Assembly: GCF_005280735.1 (NCBI RefSeq)
Contig: NZ_CP040078.1
Location: 3,631,251 to 3,695,250, forward strand
Source of the DNA: Trinickia violacea
Lineage (GTDB): Bacteria; Pseudomonadota; Gammaproteobacteria; Burkholderiales; Burkholderiaceae
Reading direction: 5' to 3'
Length of the DNA: 64,000 bases
Shown here: piece by piece, positions 44,592 to 53,938 of the stretch
Position numbering within the stretch: position 1 is the stretch's first letter
How the letters are laid out: every line of letters begins with the position of its first letter
Position numbers and translations under genes: made by a program
Notes under the pieces: model-generated
Databases searched by the model: none
Seen by the model: the letters and a program-made list of their open reading frames with translations, nothing else
What the model was told of the DNA's origin: nothing

Positions 44592-47132
44592 ATGCCTGCG
44601 GGCAGATTCGGCGCCGCATTCCTCATCGGCGAAATGCGCGGCCATCCGCTGCGCACGTTGATCGGCATCGTCGCCATCGCCGCTGGCGTCGCGATGGGTT
44701 ACGCCGTGCAATTGATCAACCGCGCGGCACTCACCGAACTGTCGGCCACCGTCAATGCGCTGATGGGCAACGCCGATATCGAACTGCGCGGCCCGCGCGC
44801 CGGCTTCGACGAAGCGCTATACCCGCACATCGCGCGCTTGCCCGAAGTCGCGGCAGCGAGCCCGGTGGTCGAGGTCGATGCGCGCATCGCGGGCCGCGAC
44901 ACGTCGCTGAAACTGCTTGGCGTCGACGTGTTTCGCGCGCAATACGTCACGCCGAATCTCGTCGGGCGGGTCGATCGTGAGGAGCAAGCCAAGCACGGCG
45001 GTCTCGATCTGCTCGACCCCGACACCGTGTTTCTCTCCCCCGCCGCGCTGACCTGGCTCGCGCTCAAGCCCGGCGACTCGCTGACGGTGCAAGTCGGGCT
45101 CGCGCCGGTTGCGCTGCGCGTCGCGGGCGTGCTGCCCGCATCGGGCGAAGCCGTGCGCGTCGGCGTGATGGATATCGGCGCCGCGCAGTGGCGCTTGCAG
45201 CGGCTCGGCACGCTGCAGCGCATCGATATCAAGCTCAAGGCCGGCGTCGATGCCGACGCGTTCGCGCGCTCGGTCGCGCCGCTCTTGCCGGCGGGCGTCG
45301 CCGCCGTCACACCGCGCGACAGCGCGCACCGCACGTCGATGCTCTCGCGCGCGTACCGCGCGAATCTGAACGTGCTCGCGCTCGTCGCGCTGTTCACGGG
45401 CGCGTTTCTCGTCTTCACGATGCAAGCGCTCGCCGCACTGCGGCGCCGCGCGCAGTTCGCGCTGCTGCGCGCGATCGGCGTGACGCGGCGCGGCGTGCTG
45501 CGGCTCGTCGTCTCCGAAGGCGCCGTGCTCGGCGTGCTCGGCGCCGCCGCGGGTCTCGCGATCGGCTTTGCGCTCGCGGCCGCCGTGCTGCGCTATGCGG
45601 GCGGCGATCTCGGCGGCGGCTATTTCGAAGGCGTCCAGCCGCGCGTGCATTTCGATGCGATGCCTGCCGCGATATTTTTTGCGCTGGGCGTGGCCGCGTC
45701 GATGCTCGGCAGCCTGGCGCCCGCGCTCGAAGCGGCGCGGGCGCGTCCCGCGCAGGCGCTGAAAGCGGGCGACGAGGAAGTGTCCACGGCGCGGCTACGC
45801 ACGAAGCGAACCCTAGCCGGTGCGCTCGCCGCATTGTGCGCGGGGCTCGTGTCGGCGCTCTTGCCGCCGGTGGCCGGTTTGCCGGTGTTCGGCTACCTCG
45901 CGATCGCACTGCTGCTCCTGGGCGGCGTGCTCGCCATGCCCGCCGTCGCACGCTTGGTGTTCGCCACGCTGCCCCGCTCTCGCCACGCGCTGCCGCAACT
46001 CGTGCTGTCGCAGCTCGCCAACGCCCCCGGCCGCGCAACGATCGGCCTCGCGGGCATCGTCGCGAGCTTCAGCCTGATGACCGCGATGGCCATCATGGTG
46101 TCGAGCTTTCGCGTGGCGGTCGACGACTGGCTGCAACTGCTCTTGCCCGCGCCGCTCTATCTGCGCGCGTCGCCGGGCGGCGACAGCGCATTCCTGTCGC
46201 CGGGCGACCAGGCGGCCATCGCCGGCACGCCCGGCGTCGCGCGCGCCGAATTCCTGCGCGCGACGCAAATCTCGCTCGACCCGAGCTTGCCGCCCGTCAG
46301 CCTGCTCGCGCGGCCGATCGATCCGCGCAATCCCGCGGCGCGCCTGCCGCTCACGACGGCGCCGCTCGTGCCGCGCGATGGCGACGCGCCGCCCGTATGG
46401 ATCAGCGAAGCGGTCGCCGATCTCTACGGCATGCGGCCAGGGCAACGCATCGCGCTGCCGCTCGCAGGACAGCGCTTGCCGTTCACGGTGGCGGGCATCT
46501 GGCGCGACTACGCCCGCCAGTTCGGCGCGATCGCGATCGACGCGAGCGAGTATCGCCGGCTCACTCGCGACACGCGGGTCACCGACGCCGCCCTCTGGCT
46601 CGCCTCGGGCGTGGCGCCCGCGCAAGCCATCGCGCGCTTGCGCAACAGCGTGCCCGGCGGCGAGCGCCTCGAATTCGCTCAGCCCGGCGAGATCCGCGCC
46701 GCGAGCCTCAAGATCTTCGACCGCAGCTTCGCCGTCACGTATCTGCTGGAGGCGGTCGCCGTGATCATCGGACTGTTCGGCATCGGCGCGAGCTTCGGCG
46801 CGCAAGCGCTCGCCCGCACGCGCGAGTTCGGCATGCTGCGGCACCTCGGCGTGATGCGCCGGCAGATCGGCATCATGCTCGCGATGGAAGGCGCACTCGT
46901 CGCGCTGCTCGGCGTGATGGCCGGTTTGACGCTCGGCCTGAGTCTGGCGATGGTGCTCGTGCACGTGGTCAATCCACAGTCGTTTCACTGGACGATGAGC
47001 CTGCATATGCCGTGGGGATTGCTCGCGGCGCTCGCGTCGGCGGTCGTCGTGGCCGCCGCGCTGACGGCGCTCATGAGTTCGCGCGTGGCGATGTCGGTGG
47101 ATGCGGTGCGCGCGGTACGCGACGATTGGTGA
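44592..47132 (+). CDS. FtsX/MacB-type ABC permease (LolC/E-like)
   Basis: 846 residues. One N-terminal helix (about 17-36) is followed by a large periplasmic domain, an FtsX core at about 256-400 (NLNVLALVALFTGAFLVFTMQALAALRRRAQFALLRAIGVTRRGVLRLVVSEG), two more helices near 406-455, a second periplasmic domain, and a second FtsX core from about 710 (FAVTYLLEAVAVIIGLFGIGASFGAQALARTREFGMLRHLGVMRRQIGIMLAMEGA). The ARTREFGMLRHLG signature is diagnostic. The duplicated core explains the single permease gene. The unit resembles AttF/YbbP-like exporters acting at the outer leaflet of the inner membrane. Confidence 0.87.
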   Translation: MPAGRFGAAFLIGEMRGHPLRTLIGIVAIAAGVAMGYAVQLINRAALTELSATVNALMGNADIELRGPRAGFDEALYPHIARLPEVAAASPVVEVDARIAGRDTSLKLLGVDVFRAQYVTPNLVGRVDREEQAKHGGLDLLDPDTVFLSPAALTWLALKPGDSLTVQVGLAPVALRVAGVLPASGEAVRVGVMDIGAAQWRLQRLGTLQRIDIKLKAGVDADAFARSVAPLLPAGVAAVTPRDSAHRTSMLSRAYRANLNVLALVALFTGAFLVFTMQALAALRRRAQFALLRAIGVTRRGVLRLVVSEGAVLGVLGAAAGLAIGFALAAAVLRYAGGDLGGGYFEGVQPRVHFDAMPAAIFFALGVAASMLGSLAPALEAARARPAQALKAGDEEVSTARLRTKRTLAGALAALCAGLVSALLPPVAGLPVFGYLAIALLLLGGVLAMPAVARLVFATLPRSRHALPQLVLSQLANAPGRATIGLAGIVASFSLMTAMAIMVSSFRVAVDDWLQLLLPAPLYLRASPGGDSAFLSPGDQAAIAGTPGVARAEFLRATQISLDPSLPPVSLLARPIDPRNPAARLPLTTAPLVPRDGDAPPVWISEAVADLYGMRPGQRIALPLAGQRLPFTVAGIWRDYARQFGAIAIDASEYRRLTRDTRVTDAALWLASGVAPAQAIARLRNSVPGGERLEFAQPGEIRAASLKIFDRSFAVTYLLEAVAVIIGLFGIGASFGAQALARTREFGMLRHLGVMRRQIGIMLAMEGALVALLGVMAGLTLGLSLAMVLVHVVNPQSFHWTMSLHMPWGLLAALASAVVVAAALTALMSSRVAMSVDAVRAVRDDW

Positions 47133-47136
47133 TGCG

Positions 47137-48312
47137 ATGAGACGACGCTTGTTCCTGCTGTGGCCGCCGGCGGCGCTTCTCGCACGCCGCGTGCGAGCTC
47201 GCGCGCCGGATTTTCCCGCTGTGGAAAGCGGACACCCTCTAGTGTTCCCGCGCGACTACGGCGCGCATTCGAGCTATCGCACCGAATGGTGGTACGTGAC
47301 GGGCTGGCTGCAGACCGTTGCAAGCGCAACGAATGGCAACGCTTCGGATGCCTCGCTCGGCTTCGAAGCGACCTTCTTCCGCTCGCGCCCCGCCCTCGAC
47401 GACGCCAACCCCAGCCGCTTCGCACCGAATCAAGTGCTGTTCGCCAACGTGGCGTTGAGCGACCCTCGCGCGGGCAGCCTGCAGCACGAGCAGCGCGCGG
47501 CGCGCCGCGGTTTCGGCCTGGCCGACGCGAGCGAAACGGATACCGCCGTCCATATCGACGACTGGTCGCTCGAACGCAGCGCGGACGGCCGCTATCGACT
47601 GAACGTCGCCACGCCGCGCTTCTCCTTCGCGTTCACGCTGCAACCGACGCAACCGGTGCTCGTCAACGGCGCCGGCGGCTACAGCCGCAAAGGCCCACTG
47701 CCGAGCGAAGCGAGCTACTACTACAGCGAGCCGTGGCTGCGAGTCGATGGCGTCCTCACGCGCGGCGGCCATTCGAGCGGCAACGAAGCGCACGTGCGTG
47801 GACAAGCGTGGCTCGATCACGAATGGTCGTCGGCGCCGCTTGCGGATGAAGCCGTCGGCTGGGACTGGATCGGCATCGATTTCGACGACGGCGGCGCGCT
47901 GATGGCGCTTCGGATCCGCGACAAGGCCGGCGGCAAGTTCTGGGCGGGCGGCACGTTACGCGCCGCCGACGGCAGCACGCATGCACTGTCGCCCGACAGC
48001 GTGCGCTTCACGCCGCTGCGCTGGTGGCGCTCGCCGCATACGGGTGCGCGCTATCCGGTGGCGATGCGCGTCGATGCCGAGGACGTGCATCTCACGCTCG
48101 TGCCGTTGATGGACGATCAGGAGTTCGACAGCCGTGCGAGCACGGGTGCCGTGTATTGGGAAGGGGCGGTGACGGCGTTTCGAGCGGGGGCTGAAGCGGT
48201 CTCCCCAGCGGACGCGAGCGCCGGTGGCACAGCGCCAGCAGTAGGCGCGGCAAAACCGTTGGGGCGCGGGTATCTCGAGCTGACGGGCTATTTTCAGCGA
48301 CTTGATCTGTAG
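47137..48312 (+). CDS. AttH/CrtC-like lipocalin-type protein
   Basis: 391 residues. The conserved AttH/CrtC (carotenoid 1,2-hydratase-like) pieces are FPRDYGAHSSYRTEWWYVTGWL, YSRKGPLPSEASYYYSEPWLRVDG, GQAWLDHEWSS and WDWIGIDFDDGGALMALRIRDK. The first 25 residues may be an uncleaved or Tat-poor signal sequence; export is likely but not certain. It starts four bases after the permease stop. ATPase-permease-AttH-like operons are widespread; the lipocalin-like fold suggests handling of a lipid or other hydrophobic molecule. The Vgb-like gene upstream is an unusual addition. Confidence 0.85.
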   Translation: MRRRLFLLWPPAALLARRVRARAPDFPAVESGHPLVFPRDYGAHSSYRTEWWYVTGWLQTVASATNGNASDASLGFEATFFRSRPALDDANPSRFAPNQVLFANVALSDPRAGSLQHEQRAARRGFGLADASETDTAVHIDDWSLERSADGRYRLNVATPRFSFAFTLQPTQPVLVNGAGGYSRKGPLPSEASYYYSEPWLRVDGVLTRGGHSSGNEAHVRGQAWLDHEWSSAPLADEAVGWDWIGIDFDDGGALMALRIRDKAGGKFWAGGTLRAADGSTHALSPDSVRFTPLRWWRSPHTGARYPVAMRVDAEDVHLTLVPLMDDQEFDSRASTGAVYWEGAVTAFRAGAEAVSPADASAGGTAPAVGAAKPLGRGYLELTGYFQRLDL

Positions 48313-48558
48313 AGCGGCGCAGGTCGCGCAATACCGGCCCCCGCTCCGTCCTGGCTTTTCTCCAGGTGTGTTCCAGTACACTGTGCCTATGATGCGCAGG
48401 CGTGTGCCCTACAGGCTCGAAGTCGTCGTTCGAGAGCGCGACTACACAGTGCTGCACTTCGTCTATCGGCGCTAAGCATGGAAACTGTTTTTGTTCGTTC
48501 TACACCCGCCGGCACACTGGCGACCGCTCGCCCGAACTGGGATAACGAGGGATTCACG

Positions 48559-49068
48559 ATGACGTGCGCGGTGAGCTACCCTCGCACGTCACCGCAGCAA
48601 CCTCAAGCCCCGCTGCGCGACACGATCGACGATCAGTTTGGCCTGCGTCCGCAGTCCTTCCTGATTACGGCGGGGACATTGAGTTTGTCGCTCGATGCGG
48701 AAAATAGACTCGTCGCAATCGACTTCTACACAAACGCATCCGATTGGCGCGCTTCTGCGCTCGAGCCGGTGGAGGCGTCCCAAAGTGTGCTTCGCTTTTC
48801 TGCGCCGTTCGACGTGCTCGGGCGAGCGAGCGAAGCGAGGGAGGCCGACGTGTTCTATGACGCAAGGACTGGCACGATTTGCCTGTCATGGGGCACCGCG
48901 GATGATTGGCACTTGCTGGCTGCCAATCTATCGATCGGATTGGCAACGGATGGTCGCTTGATGCAGGTCCGCGTAGACGGTCTATCCGTACCAGAGCAGG
49001 ACCGTACCCTCTCGCAGGGCGCAGCCGGCTGGTTAGGTGTTGCGCAGCGGTTGTTCGGCAAGCGCTGA
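48559..49068 (+). CDS. Soluble protein of unknown function
   Basis: 169 residues from the ATG with a GAGG site eight bases upstream. The frame is open 27 codons further from an ATG at 48478 that lacks a ribosome site; immediately before that is a 28-codon frame (48389-48475, beginning MMRRRVPYRLEVVV) that could be a remnant or a tiny leader. The sequence is beta-rich (LRPQSFLITAGTLSLSLDAENRLVAIDFYTN, DVFYDARTGTICLSW). I do not recognise it. Its size, acidic beta-rich character and isolation would fit an immunity-type or accessory protein, but no toxin is adjacent. Confidence 0.5.
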   Translation: MTCAVSYPRTSPQQPQAPLRDTIDDQFGLRPQSFLITAGTLSLSLDAENRLVAIDFYTNASDWRASALEPVEASQSVLRFSAPFDVLGRASEAREADVFYDARTGTICLSWGTADDWHLLAANLSIGLATDGRLMQVRVDGLSVPEQDRTLSQGAAGWLGVAQRLFGKR

Positions 49069-49145
49069 GCCTTTTAAATCAACCGCATAGTGATTCATGC
49101 AATTGCCCTGTTTACGGCTTGAACTAGCCAACGCCACAAGCCCAC

Positions 49146-49991
49146 TCACCCCAGCTCGAACGACGTCACCCCAAACACGCGATCGATCGCCATCGCAGGC
49201 GTCTCCTTCGTGTACATCCGCGCCGTTTCGAACACGCTGGTCATGCCATGCCGCTCGGCCAGCGCAATCGCAGCGGGGTTGGTCTCCGGGACGTCGAGCA
49301 CGATCACCTCGCCCGGCATGCTCGATGCCAGCGCACGAAACAGACCGATCGCCACGCATTCATCATCGGCAAAGAGCGGACCGATCTTGCAGCCGGTCTT
49401 GCAGCGCCGCACGACGCCATATCCGGCGACGCGTCCCTCGTCGACCGTCGCCAGCGCGACTGCATCCGGCTGCGCGATCCATGCTCTGACGAAACGCTCC
49501 CGCGCGGCGGGAAAACAGTGCCGGTCATAGGCCAGCAGCTGCTCGAACGGCGCACCGCCCGCGGCCATTACCTGCGCGCACCCGATACCCTCCACAAGCC
49601 CTTGATATCGGACATTGCGATAAGCCAGCTGAAACCCCGACTTCGTGTAATTCGCCTGTTGCGCGACGACACCATCGAGGCCGACGTTTCGGTCTCCGAG
49701 GTAACGCATGCCGTGCTGCCAGATCCGCATGCCGAAGCCTTTGCCGCGAAACGCCGGCTTCACGATGTAAAGCCCGATGAAGCCGAAGCGCTCGTCATAC
49801 GCGACAGCCGCGATGCACGCGATGGGCTCGCCGCGCCATTCGCCGATAAAAAAACCGCCCGGGTCGGCCTCCCTGAAGCATTGCGGGTCGTGCCACCCCG
49901 GATTCCATCCCTCCGCTGCCGCCCATTCGACCGACATCTCCACCTCGCCGGCCGACGCCTCGCGCACGACAAAGTCCCCGCTCTGATCCAT
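49146..49991 (-). CDS. GNAT-family N-acetyltransferase
   Basis: 281 residues. The N-terminal GNAT core includes FGFIGLYIVKPAFRGKGFGMRIWQHGMRYL, with the acetyl-CoA pyrophosphate loop RGKGFG. The second half is a GNAT-like C-terminal domain (AQPDAVALATVDEGRVAGYGVVRRCKTGCKIGPLFADDE), the arrangement of YitI-type double-domain acetyltransferases. GGAG lies before the start. Substrate unknown; it is convergent with the unknown gene at 48559 and downstream of the PEBP gene. Confidence 0.88.
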   Translation of the reverse strand: MDQSGDFVVREASAGEVEMSVEWAAAEGWNPGWHDPQCFREADPGGFFIGEWRGEPIACIAAVAYDERFGFIGLYIVKPAFRGKGFGMRIWQHGMRYLGDRNVGLDGVVAQQANYTKSGFQLAYRNVRYQGLVEGIGCAQVMAAGGAPFEQLLAYDRHCFPAARERFVRAWIAQPDAVALATVDEGRVAGYGVVRRCKTGCKIGPLFADDECVAIGLFRALASSMPGEVIVLDVPETNPAAIALAERHGMTSVFETARMYTKETPAMAIDRVFGVTSFELG

Positions 49992-50012
49992 AGCTCGCTC
50001 CGGCGTTTGGGT

Positions 50013-50576
50013 TCAGTGCTTTTGATAAGTGCCGACCAGCTCGCCATGCGCGAGGATGTGCCCCTTCATCGCAGTTTCAAGCGCAGCCTTGTCGGGCTTG
50101 CCGAGATCGGGCAGCACGGTATCGAGCGCATAGAGCTTCACGAAATAGCGGTGGCGGCCAACCGGCGGACACGGACCATTGTATTGAGCGTGCTGAAAGT
50201 CGTTCACGCCCTGCCGTGCACCCGCCGGCAACGCCCCGCCGCCCGCGCTCCCGGCGTTTTCCCGCAGCGCGCTCGTGCTCGGCGGAATGTTGTAGAGGAC
50301 CCAGTGCACCCAGACCATCGCGGGCGCGGCCGGGTCCGGCGCGTCGGGGTCGTCGACGATCAGCGCGAGGCTCTTCGCCTGGGCCGGCACGCCAGTCCAG
50401 GCGAGCGGCGGCGATACGTCGGCACCCTGGCAAGTGTGACGCGTGGGGATTGAGCCACTCGGTTCGAAGGAAGACGTCAAGGTCAAGGACATCGCAGACT
50501 CCTCGCCGGAAGCGTTGAACGCCGGCGCTGCAAGGCAGGCCAGCGTGGACAGCAAGACGGCAATATAACGGCGCAT
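50013..50576 (-). CDS. PEBP family protein (YbhB/YbcL), exported
   Basis: 187 residues with a signal peptide (MRRYIAVLLSTLACLAAPAF, cleavage near NASGEE). The PEBP signature is visible: IPTRHTCQGADVSPPLAWTGVP, ALIVDDPDAPDPAAPAMVWVHWVLYNIPPSTSAL, GRHRYFVKLYALDTVLPDL. The DDPDAP-x-H pocket binds phosphate-bearing ligands in homologues. Periplasmic. Bacterial members have no settled role. It lies 21 bp upstream of the GNAT gene and may be co-transcribed. Confidence 0.9.
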   Translation of the reverse strand: MRRYIAVLLSTLACLAAPAFNASGEESAMSLTLTSSFEPSGSIPTRHTCQGADVSPPLAWTGVPAQAKSLALIVDDPDAPDPAAPAMVWVHWVLYNIPPSTSALRENAGSAGGGALPAGARQGVNDFQHAQYNGPCPPVGRHRYFVKLYALDTVLPDLGKPDKAALETAMKGHILAHGELVGTYQKH

Positions 50577-50708
50577 GGTGTTGGGCAGACCTTTGAAATC
50601 GATGAAGGTCGATACGCGAGCGCATCGCCGGCGCTTGCAAGCGCGAACGATGCGGGCATGCCCAAAAATTAGATCACGTTCGCGCCAAATTCAATGGCGT
50701 CCGCCTGA

Positions 50709-52109
50709 TCAGCGCCCCGCGCCCTGCGGCGCCCGGCGGATGACACGCGCCGGGGCAGGTTCGTTTTCGAGCCGCCGGAACACCAGCGCCGACAGCAGCG
50801 TGATCACGCCGACACAAACGAAGCTGAGCCGGAACCCCATCGCGGCGGAGTCGAACTGCGCGGAGAACAGGTTGACGAGCCCGCCGCCGATCGATACGCC
50901 CAGCCCCATCGCGAGCATCTGCACCATCGAGAACAGGCTGTTGCCGCTGCCCGCGTCCGCACGCGACAAGCCCTTCAACGTCACGCTGTTCATCGCGGCG
51001 AACTGCATCGAGTTCGCGGCGCCGAATACGGCGAGCACGACAATCTCGACGGCGAGCGGCGTGCCCTTCGAGATCAGCGCGAACGCGACGATGGCCCCGC
51101 CGACGACGAGCGTATTGACGAGCAAGAACGTGTCGTACCCATAGCGCTGAATGAGCGGCGCGATCCAGCGCTTGGCGACGGTGCCCGCGAGCGCGGCAGG
51201 CAACATCATCAGCCCCGAATGCAGCGGCGTGAAGCCGAGCTGCAACTGCATGAGGAGCGGCAGCAGGAACGGCACTGCGCTCGACCCGATGCGGCACACG
51301 AGATTGCCGATCAGGCCCACGCTGAAATTCGGTTCGCTAAAGAGCGCAAGCCGAAAGAGCGGATTCCGGCGGCGCTTCGCATAGGGGATGTACGCGAGCG
51401 CGGCAATGAGGCCGACCGCGAAGAGCCCCGCAGACCACGCAGCGCGATGCGTTTGCACGGGGGCGTCGGTGGCGAGCGAGAACGCGATCATCGCGAGCGA
51501 GAGCAGCGCGCAGCCGGCGATGTCGAATGGCGGCGCCGTGCCCGACGTATCGCGCGGCAGATAGCGATGCACGGCCGCGAGCCCGATCGCCCCGATCGGC
51601 ACATTGATGAGGAAGATCCAGTGCCACGAGATCGCCTCGGCGAACCAGCCGCCGAGCGTCGGACCGACGATCGGCCCCACCTGCCCCGCAACCGAAACGA
51701 ACGCGAGCGCCGACACGTACTGCTCGCTCGTGACGCTGCGCAGCACCGCGAGCCGCCCGATCGGCAGCAGCATCGAGCCGCCGATGCCCTGCAGCACGCG
51801 CGCAATCACGAGCTGGTTCAGCGAATGCGCGCTCGAGCAGCAGATCGAACCGAGCACGAAGATCAGGATGGCGGCGAAGTAGACGCGGCGCGTGCCGAAG
51901 CGGTCGGCGAGCCAGCCCGAGGCCGGCGTGAGGAGCGCCATCGTGAGCGTGTAGGCAACGACGATCGGCTGCATCGCCAGCGGCGATTCGTGCAGGCTCT
52001 GCGCGATGGAGGGAAGCGCGGTGTTGACGATCGTCGTGTCGAGGGCTTGCATGAAGAAGCCGGTGGCGACGATCCACAGTAGGGCGGTTTGTGAGGATTC
52101 CTTGTTCAT
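50709..52109 (-). CDS. MFS drug exporter, DHA2 family
   Basis: 466 residues with about 14 helices. Motifs: QALDTTIVNTALPSIAQSLHES, GWLADRFGTRRVYF (motif A), IARVLQGIGGSMLLPIGRLAVL and VAGQVGPIVGPTLGGWF (motif C). The sequence resembles MdtD/EmrB-type exporters. The start follows a weak ribosome site; a six-codon extension from TTG is possible. It is divergent from a LysR gene with an inverted repeat between them, so regulation by that LysR is likely. Confidence 0.88.
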   Translation of the reverse strand: MNKESSQTALLWIVATGFFMQALDTTIVNTALPSIAQSLHESPLAMQPIVVAYTLTMALLTPASGWLADRFGTRRVYFAAILIFVLGSICCSSAHSLNQLVIARVLQGIGGSMLLPIGRLAVLRSVTSEQYVSALAFVSVAGQVGPIVGPTLGGWFAEAISWHWIFLINVPIGAIGLAAVHRYLPRDTSGTAPPFDIAGCALLSLAMIAFSLATDAPVQTHRAAWSAGLFAVGLIAALAYIPYAKRRRNPLFRLALFSEPNFSVGLIGNLVCRIGSSAVPFLLPLLMQLQLGFTPLHSGLMMLPAALAGTVAKRWIAPLIQRYGYDTFLLVNTLVVGGAIVAFALISKGTPLAVEIVVLAVFGAANSMQFAAMNSVTLKGLSRADAGSGNSLFSMVQMLAMGLGVSIGGGLVNLFSAQFDSAAMGFRLSFVCVGVITLLSALVFRRLENEPAPARVIRRAPQGAGR

Positions 52110-52183
52110 GACGGGTGATTCTTTCAACAGCCTTGATGATATTGACTCCCTGGTCTATCGGGAACCCCACTAACGGCGTTGAC

Positions 52184-52206
52184 TGTCATCGGATTTGCCG
52201 ATGACA
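52184..52206. promoter_or_regulatory. Inverted repeat in the MFS-LysR gap
   Basis: The perfect nine-bp inverted repeat TGTCATCGG-N5-CCGATGACA ends seven bases before the LysR start codon. Its size and place fit a LysR recognition site controlling the divergent exporter and the regulator itself. Confidence 0.65.
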
Positions 52207-52213
52207 ATGGCGC

Positions 52214-53074
52214 ATGCTCAATCCCATCTGGCTCAAGACTTTCGCGACCGTCGCGGCGTGTCACAGCTTCACCGAGGCCGGGCGGCAGCTCGGCCTCACG
52301 CAGTCGAGCGTGAGCGAACATATTCGGCGGCTCGAAGACAGCGTCGGCCGGCGGCTCTTCGTGCGCGACACCCATTCGATCGCGATGACGCCCGACGGCG
52401 AAGCGATGCTCGCGCACGCGAGCGTGATCCTGCAGGCGATGGCGCGCGCCGAATCGCAATTTCGCGGGCCGCGCCTGAAGGGCCGCGTGCGGCTCGGCTC
52501 GTCGGACGACGTCGCGCTAGGTCCCCTGCCCGCCGTGCTGGCGGCGTTTCGCAACGCGCATCCCGACGTCGAGCTCGAGATCACGATCGCGATGACAGGC
52601 AAGCTCTACGAGCTGCTCGATGCAGGCTCGATCGATCTGATGGTGGGCAAGCGGCGCATGGGCGGCCGGCGCGGCGTGCCGCTCTTCACATCGCGGCTGG
52701 ATTGGCTGGCGAAGGCGGGCACGCTCGTCGATCTCACGCAGCCGCTGCCGCTCATTCTCGTCGCCGAGCCGAGCGTCACGCGCTCCGTGGTGCTCGATGC
52801 GCTCGCGGAAAAAGGCGTGCGCTGGCAAGTGGTGTGCACGAGCAGCAGCTACGCGGGGTGCGTCGCCGCCGCGCGCGGCGGGCTTGGCGTGACGGTGCGC
52901 TCGCAATACCTCGCCGCGCGCGGATTGACGCCGCCGGTGAATATCGCGAGCCTGCCCTCGCTGCCCGACGTCGAATTCATCTGCCTGGCGGCCAAGCGGC
53001 TCAGCCGCCCGGCGGGGACGTTGCTGCAGTTGCTGCAGGAAAGCGATTTGCGGGGGGATTGGGTGGGGGAGTAG
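52214..53074 (+). CDS. LysR-family transcriptional regulator
   Basis: 286 residues. The HTH is MLNPIWLKTFATVAACHSFTEAGRQLGLTQSSVSEHIRRLEDSVGRRLFVR, with the effector domain from about residue 90 (GRVRLGSSDDVALGPLPAVLAAFRNAHPDVELEI). It is divergent from a DHA2 exporter gene, its probable target, across a 104-bp gap with a perfect inverted repeat. Inducer unknown. Confidence 0.92.
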   Translation: MLNPIWLKTFATVAACHSFTEAGRQLGLTQSSVSEHIRRLEDSVGRRLFVRDTHSIAMTPDGEAMLAHASVILQAMARAESQFRGPRLKGRVRLGSSDDVALGPLPAVLAAFRNAHPDVELEITIAMTGKLYELLDAGSIDLMVGKRRMGGRRGVPLFTSRLDWLAKAGTLVDLTQPLPLILVAEPSVTRSVVLDALAEKGVRWQVVCTSSSYAGCVAAARGGLGVTVRSQYLAARGLTPPVNIASLPSLPDVEFICLAAKRLSRPAGTLLQLLQESDLRGDWVGE

Positions 53075-53130
53075 CGGTGGCGAGCAGGTACGCCCCAAAG
53101 CGCGCGCAACGCCCGTTGGGCGTGCCGTTC

Positions 53131-53508
53131 CTAAACGGTGATAACCAGATCGGTGTACTTCGACAGGTGGCCGTCTGAAGTGATCAAGCGTAGCGGCTCC
53201 GATAGCGCCTGCGCGACGAGAATCCGGTCGAACGGATCGCGGTGAATGTCGGGCAGATCGCGGACCATCGCCGCGTGAACCGCCCGCACCGGCAATTCCG
53301 AAAAGCCACTGGCTGCGATCTCGGACACCAGGAGATTCACGTCGACCTCGAGCTTGCCAAGACCCGCCTTGATCGATGCCTCCCATAGGCTGGCGCTACT
53401 GATGAAAACTTCGTCGGCATCGAGTATCAGCTTGCGTGCCGCTTTGGTCAGCTTGCGGTCATCGGTGACCGCCCAGAGGAAGACGTGTGTATCGAGAAGC
53501 AAGCGCAT
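53131..53508 (-). CDS. PIN-domain toxin of a VapBC-type pair
   Basis: 125 residues. The acidic PIN residues are present: Asp in MRLLLDTHVFLWAV, Glu in SASLWEASIKAGLGKL, Asp in DIHRDPFDRILVAQA and Asp in TSDGHLSKY. This form (DTHVFLWA, RDPFDR) is the short proteobacterial PIN-toxin branch, expected to be a metal-dependent ribonuclease acting on tRNA or mRNA. The ATG overlaps the antitoxin stop as ATGA, so production is coupled to the antitoxin. Confidence 0.9.
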   Translation of the reverse strand: MRLLLDTHVFLWAVTDDRKLTKAARKLILDADEVFISSASLWEASIKAGLGKLEVDVNLLVSEIAASGFSELPVRAVHAAMVRDLPDIHRDPFDRILVAQALSEPLRLITSDGHLSKYTDLVITV

Positions 53509-53744
53509 CAACGGCCCTCGAACGCAGCAATGATCTCATCGGGCAGCGGCGCGTCGAAGTCATCCGCGATGCGGACCTTGCCTTTCAGACCGCCGAACCG
53601 GCGCACAACCTTGGGCCGCTCCATCGGCACCAGTCGCGCGGCCGGTTTGCCGGCCTTGGCAATCACAATTTCCTCGCCGTTGGCCGCCGCGTCGACCAAG
53701 CGCGAAAACTGCGTCTTCGCTTCATGAATATTGACCGTTTGCAT
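53508..53744 (-). CDS. Antitoxin, Phd/YefM type
   Basis: 78 residues. The N-terminal DNA-binding half MQTVNIHEAKTQFSRLVDAAANGEEIVIAKAGKPAARLVPM is the classic Phd/YefM fold. The C-terminal FDAPLPDEIIAAFEGR is the toxin-wrapping tail. First gene of the two-gene operon; overlaps the toxin start by one base. A palindromic operator lies just upstream, as expected for autoregulation by the complex. Confidence 0.92.
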   Translation of the reverse strand: MQTVNIHEAKTQFSRLVDAAANGEEIVIAKAGKPAARLVPMERPKVVRRFGGLKGKVRIADDFDAPLPDEIIAAFEGR

Positions 53745-53756
53745 ACCTGCTCCTAG

Positions 53757-53780
53757 TGGACTTAGTCCATGTTAGTCCAC
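53757..53780. promoter_or_regulatory. Palindromic operator of the toxin-antitoxin pair
   Basis: The perfect 13-bp palindrome TGGACT-T-AGTCCA is followed by a repeated half-site TTAGTCCA. It starts 13 bases before the antitoxin ATG, a usual place for Phd-type binding. Confidence 0.7.
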
Positions 53781-53938
53781 ACCGATCCGCGGGTCAATGC
53801 TCCCGGCAGATCGCCGCACCATTCATCAACCGCGAAATCCGGATACGCTATCGAAGTCGGCGGCCAGCCGGATCTCCGGTTGACCGGCCGCCCTATCCAG
53901 CCCACCCCACCCGAGCGTCCTATCCGCCGGAGACCCAG

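Noticed and set aside
50709..52109. Idea that the three DHA2 exporters are recent duplicates.
   Set aside because: Their motifs and lengths (530, 492 and 466 residues) differ too much by eye for recent duplication.
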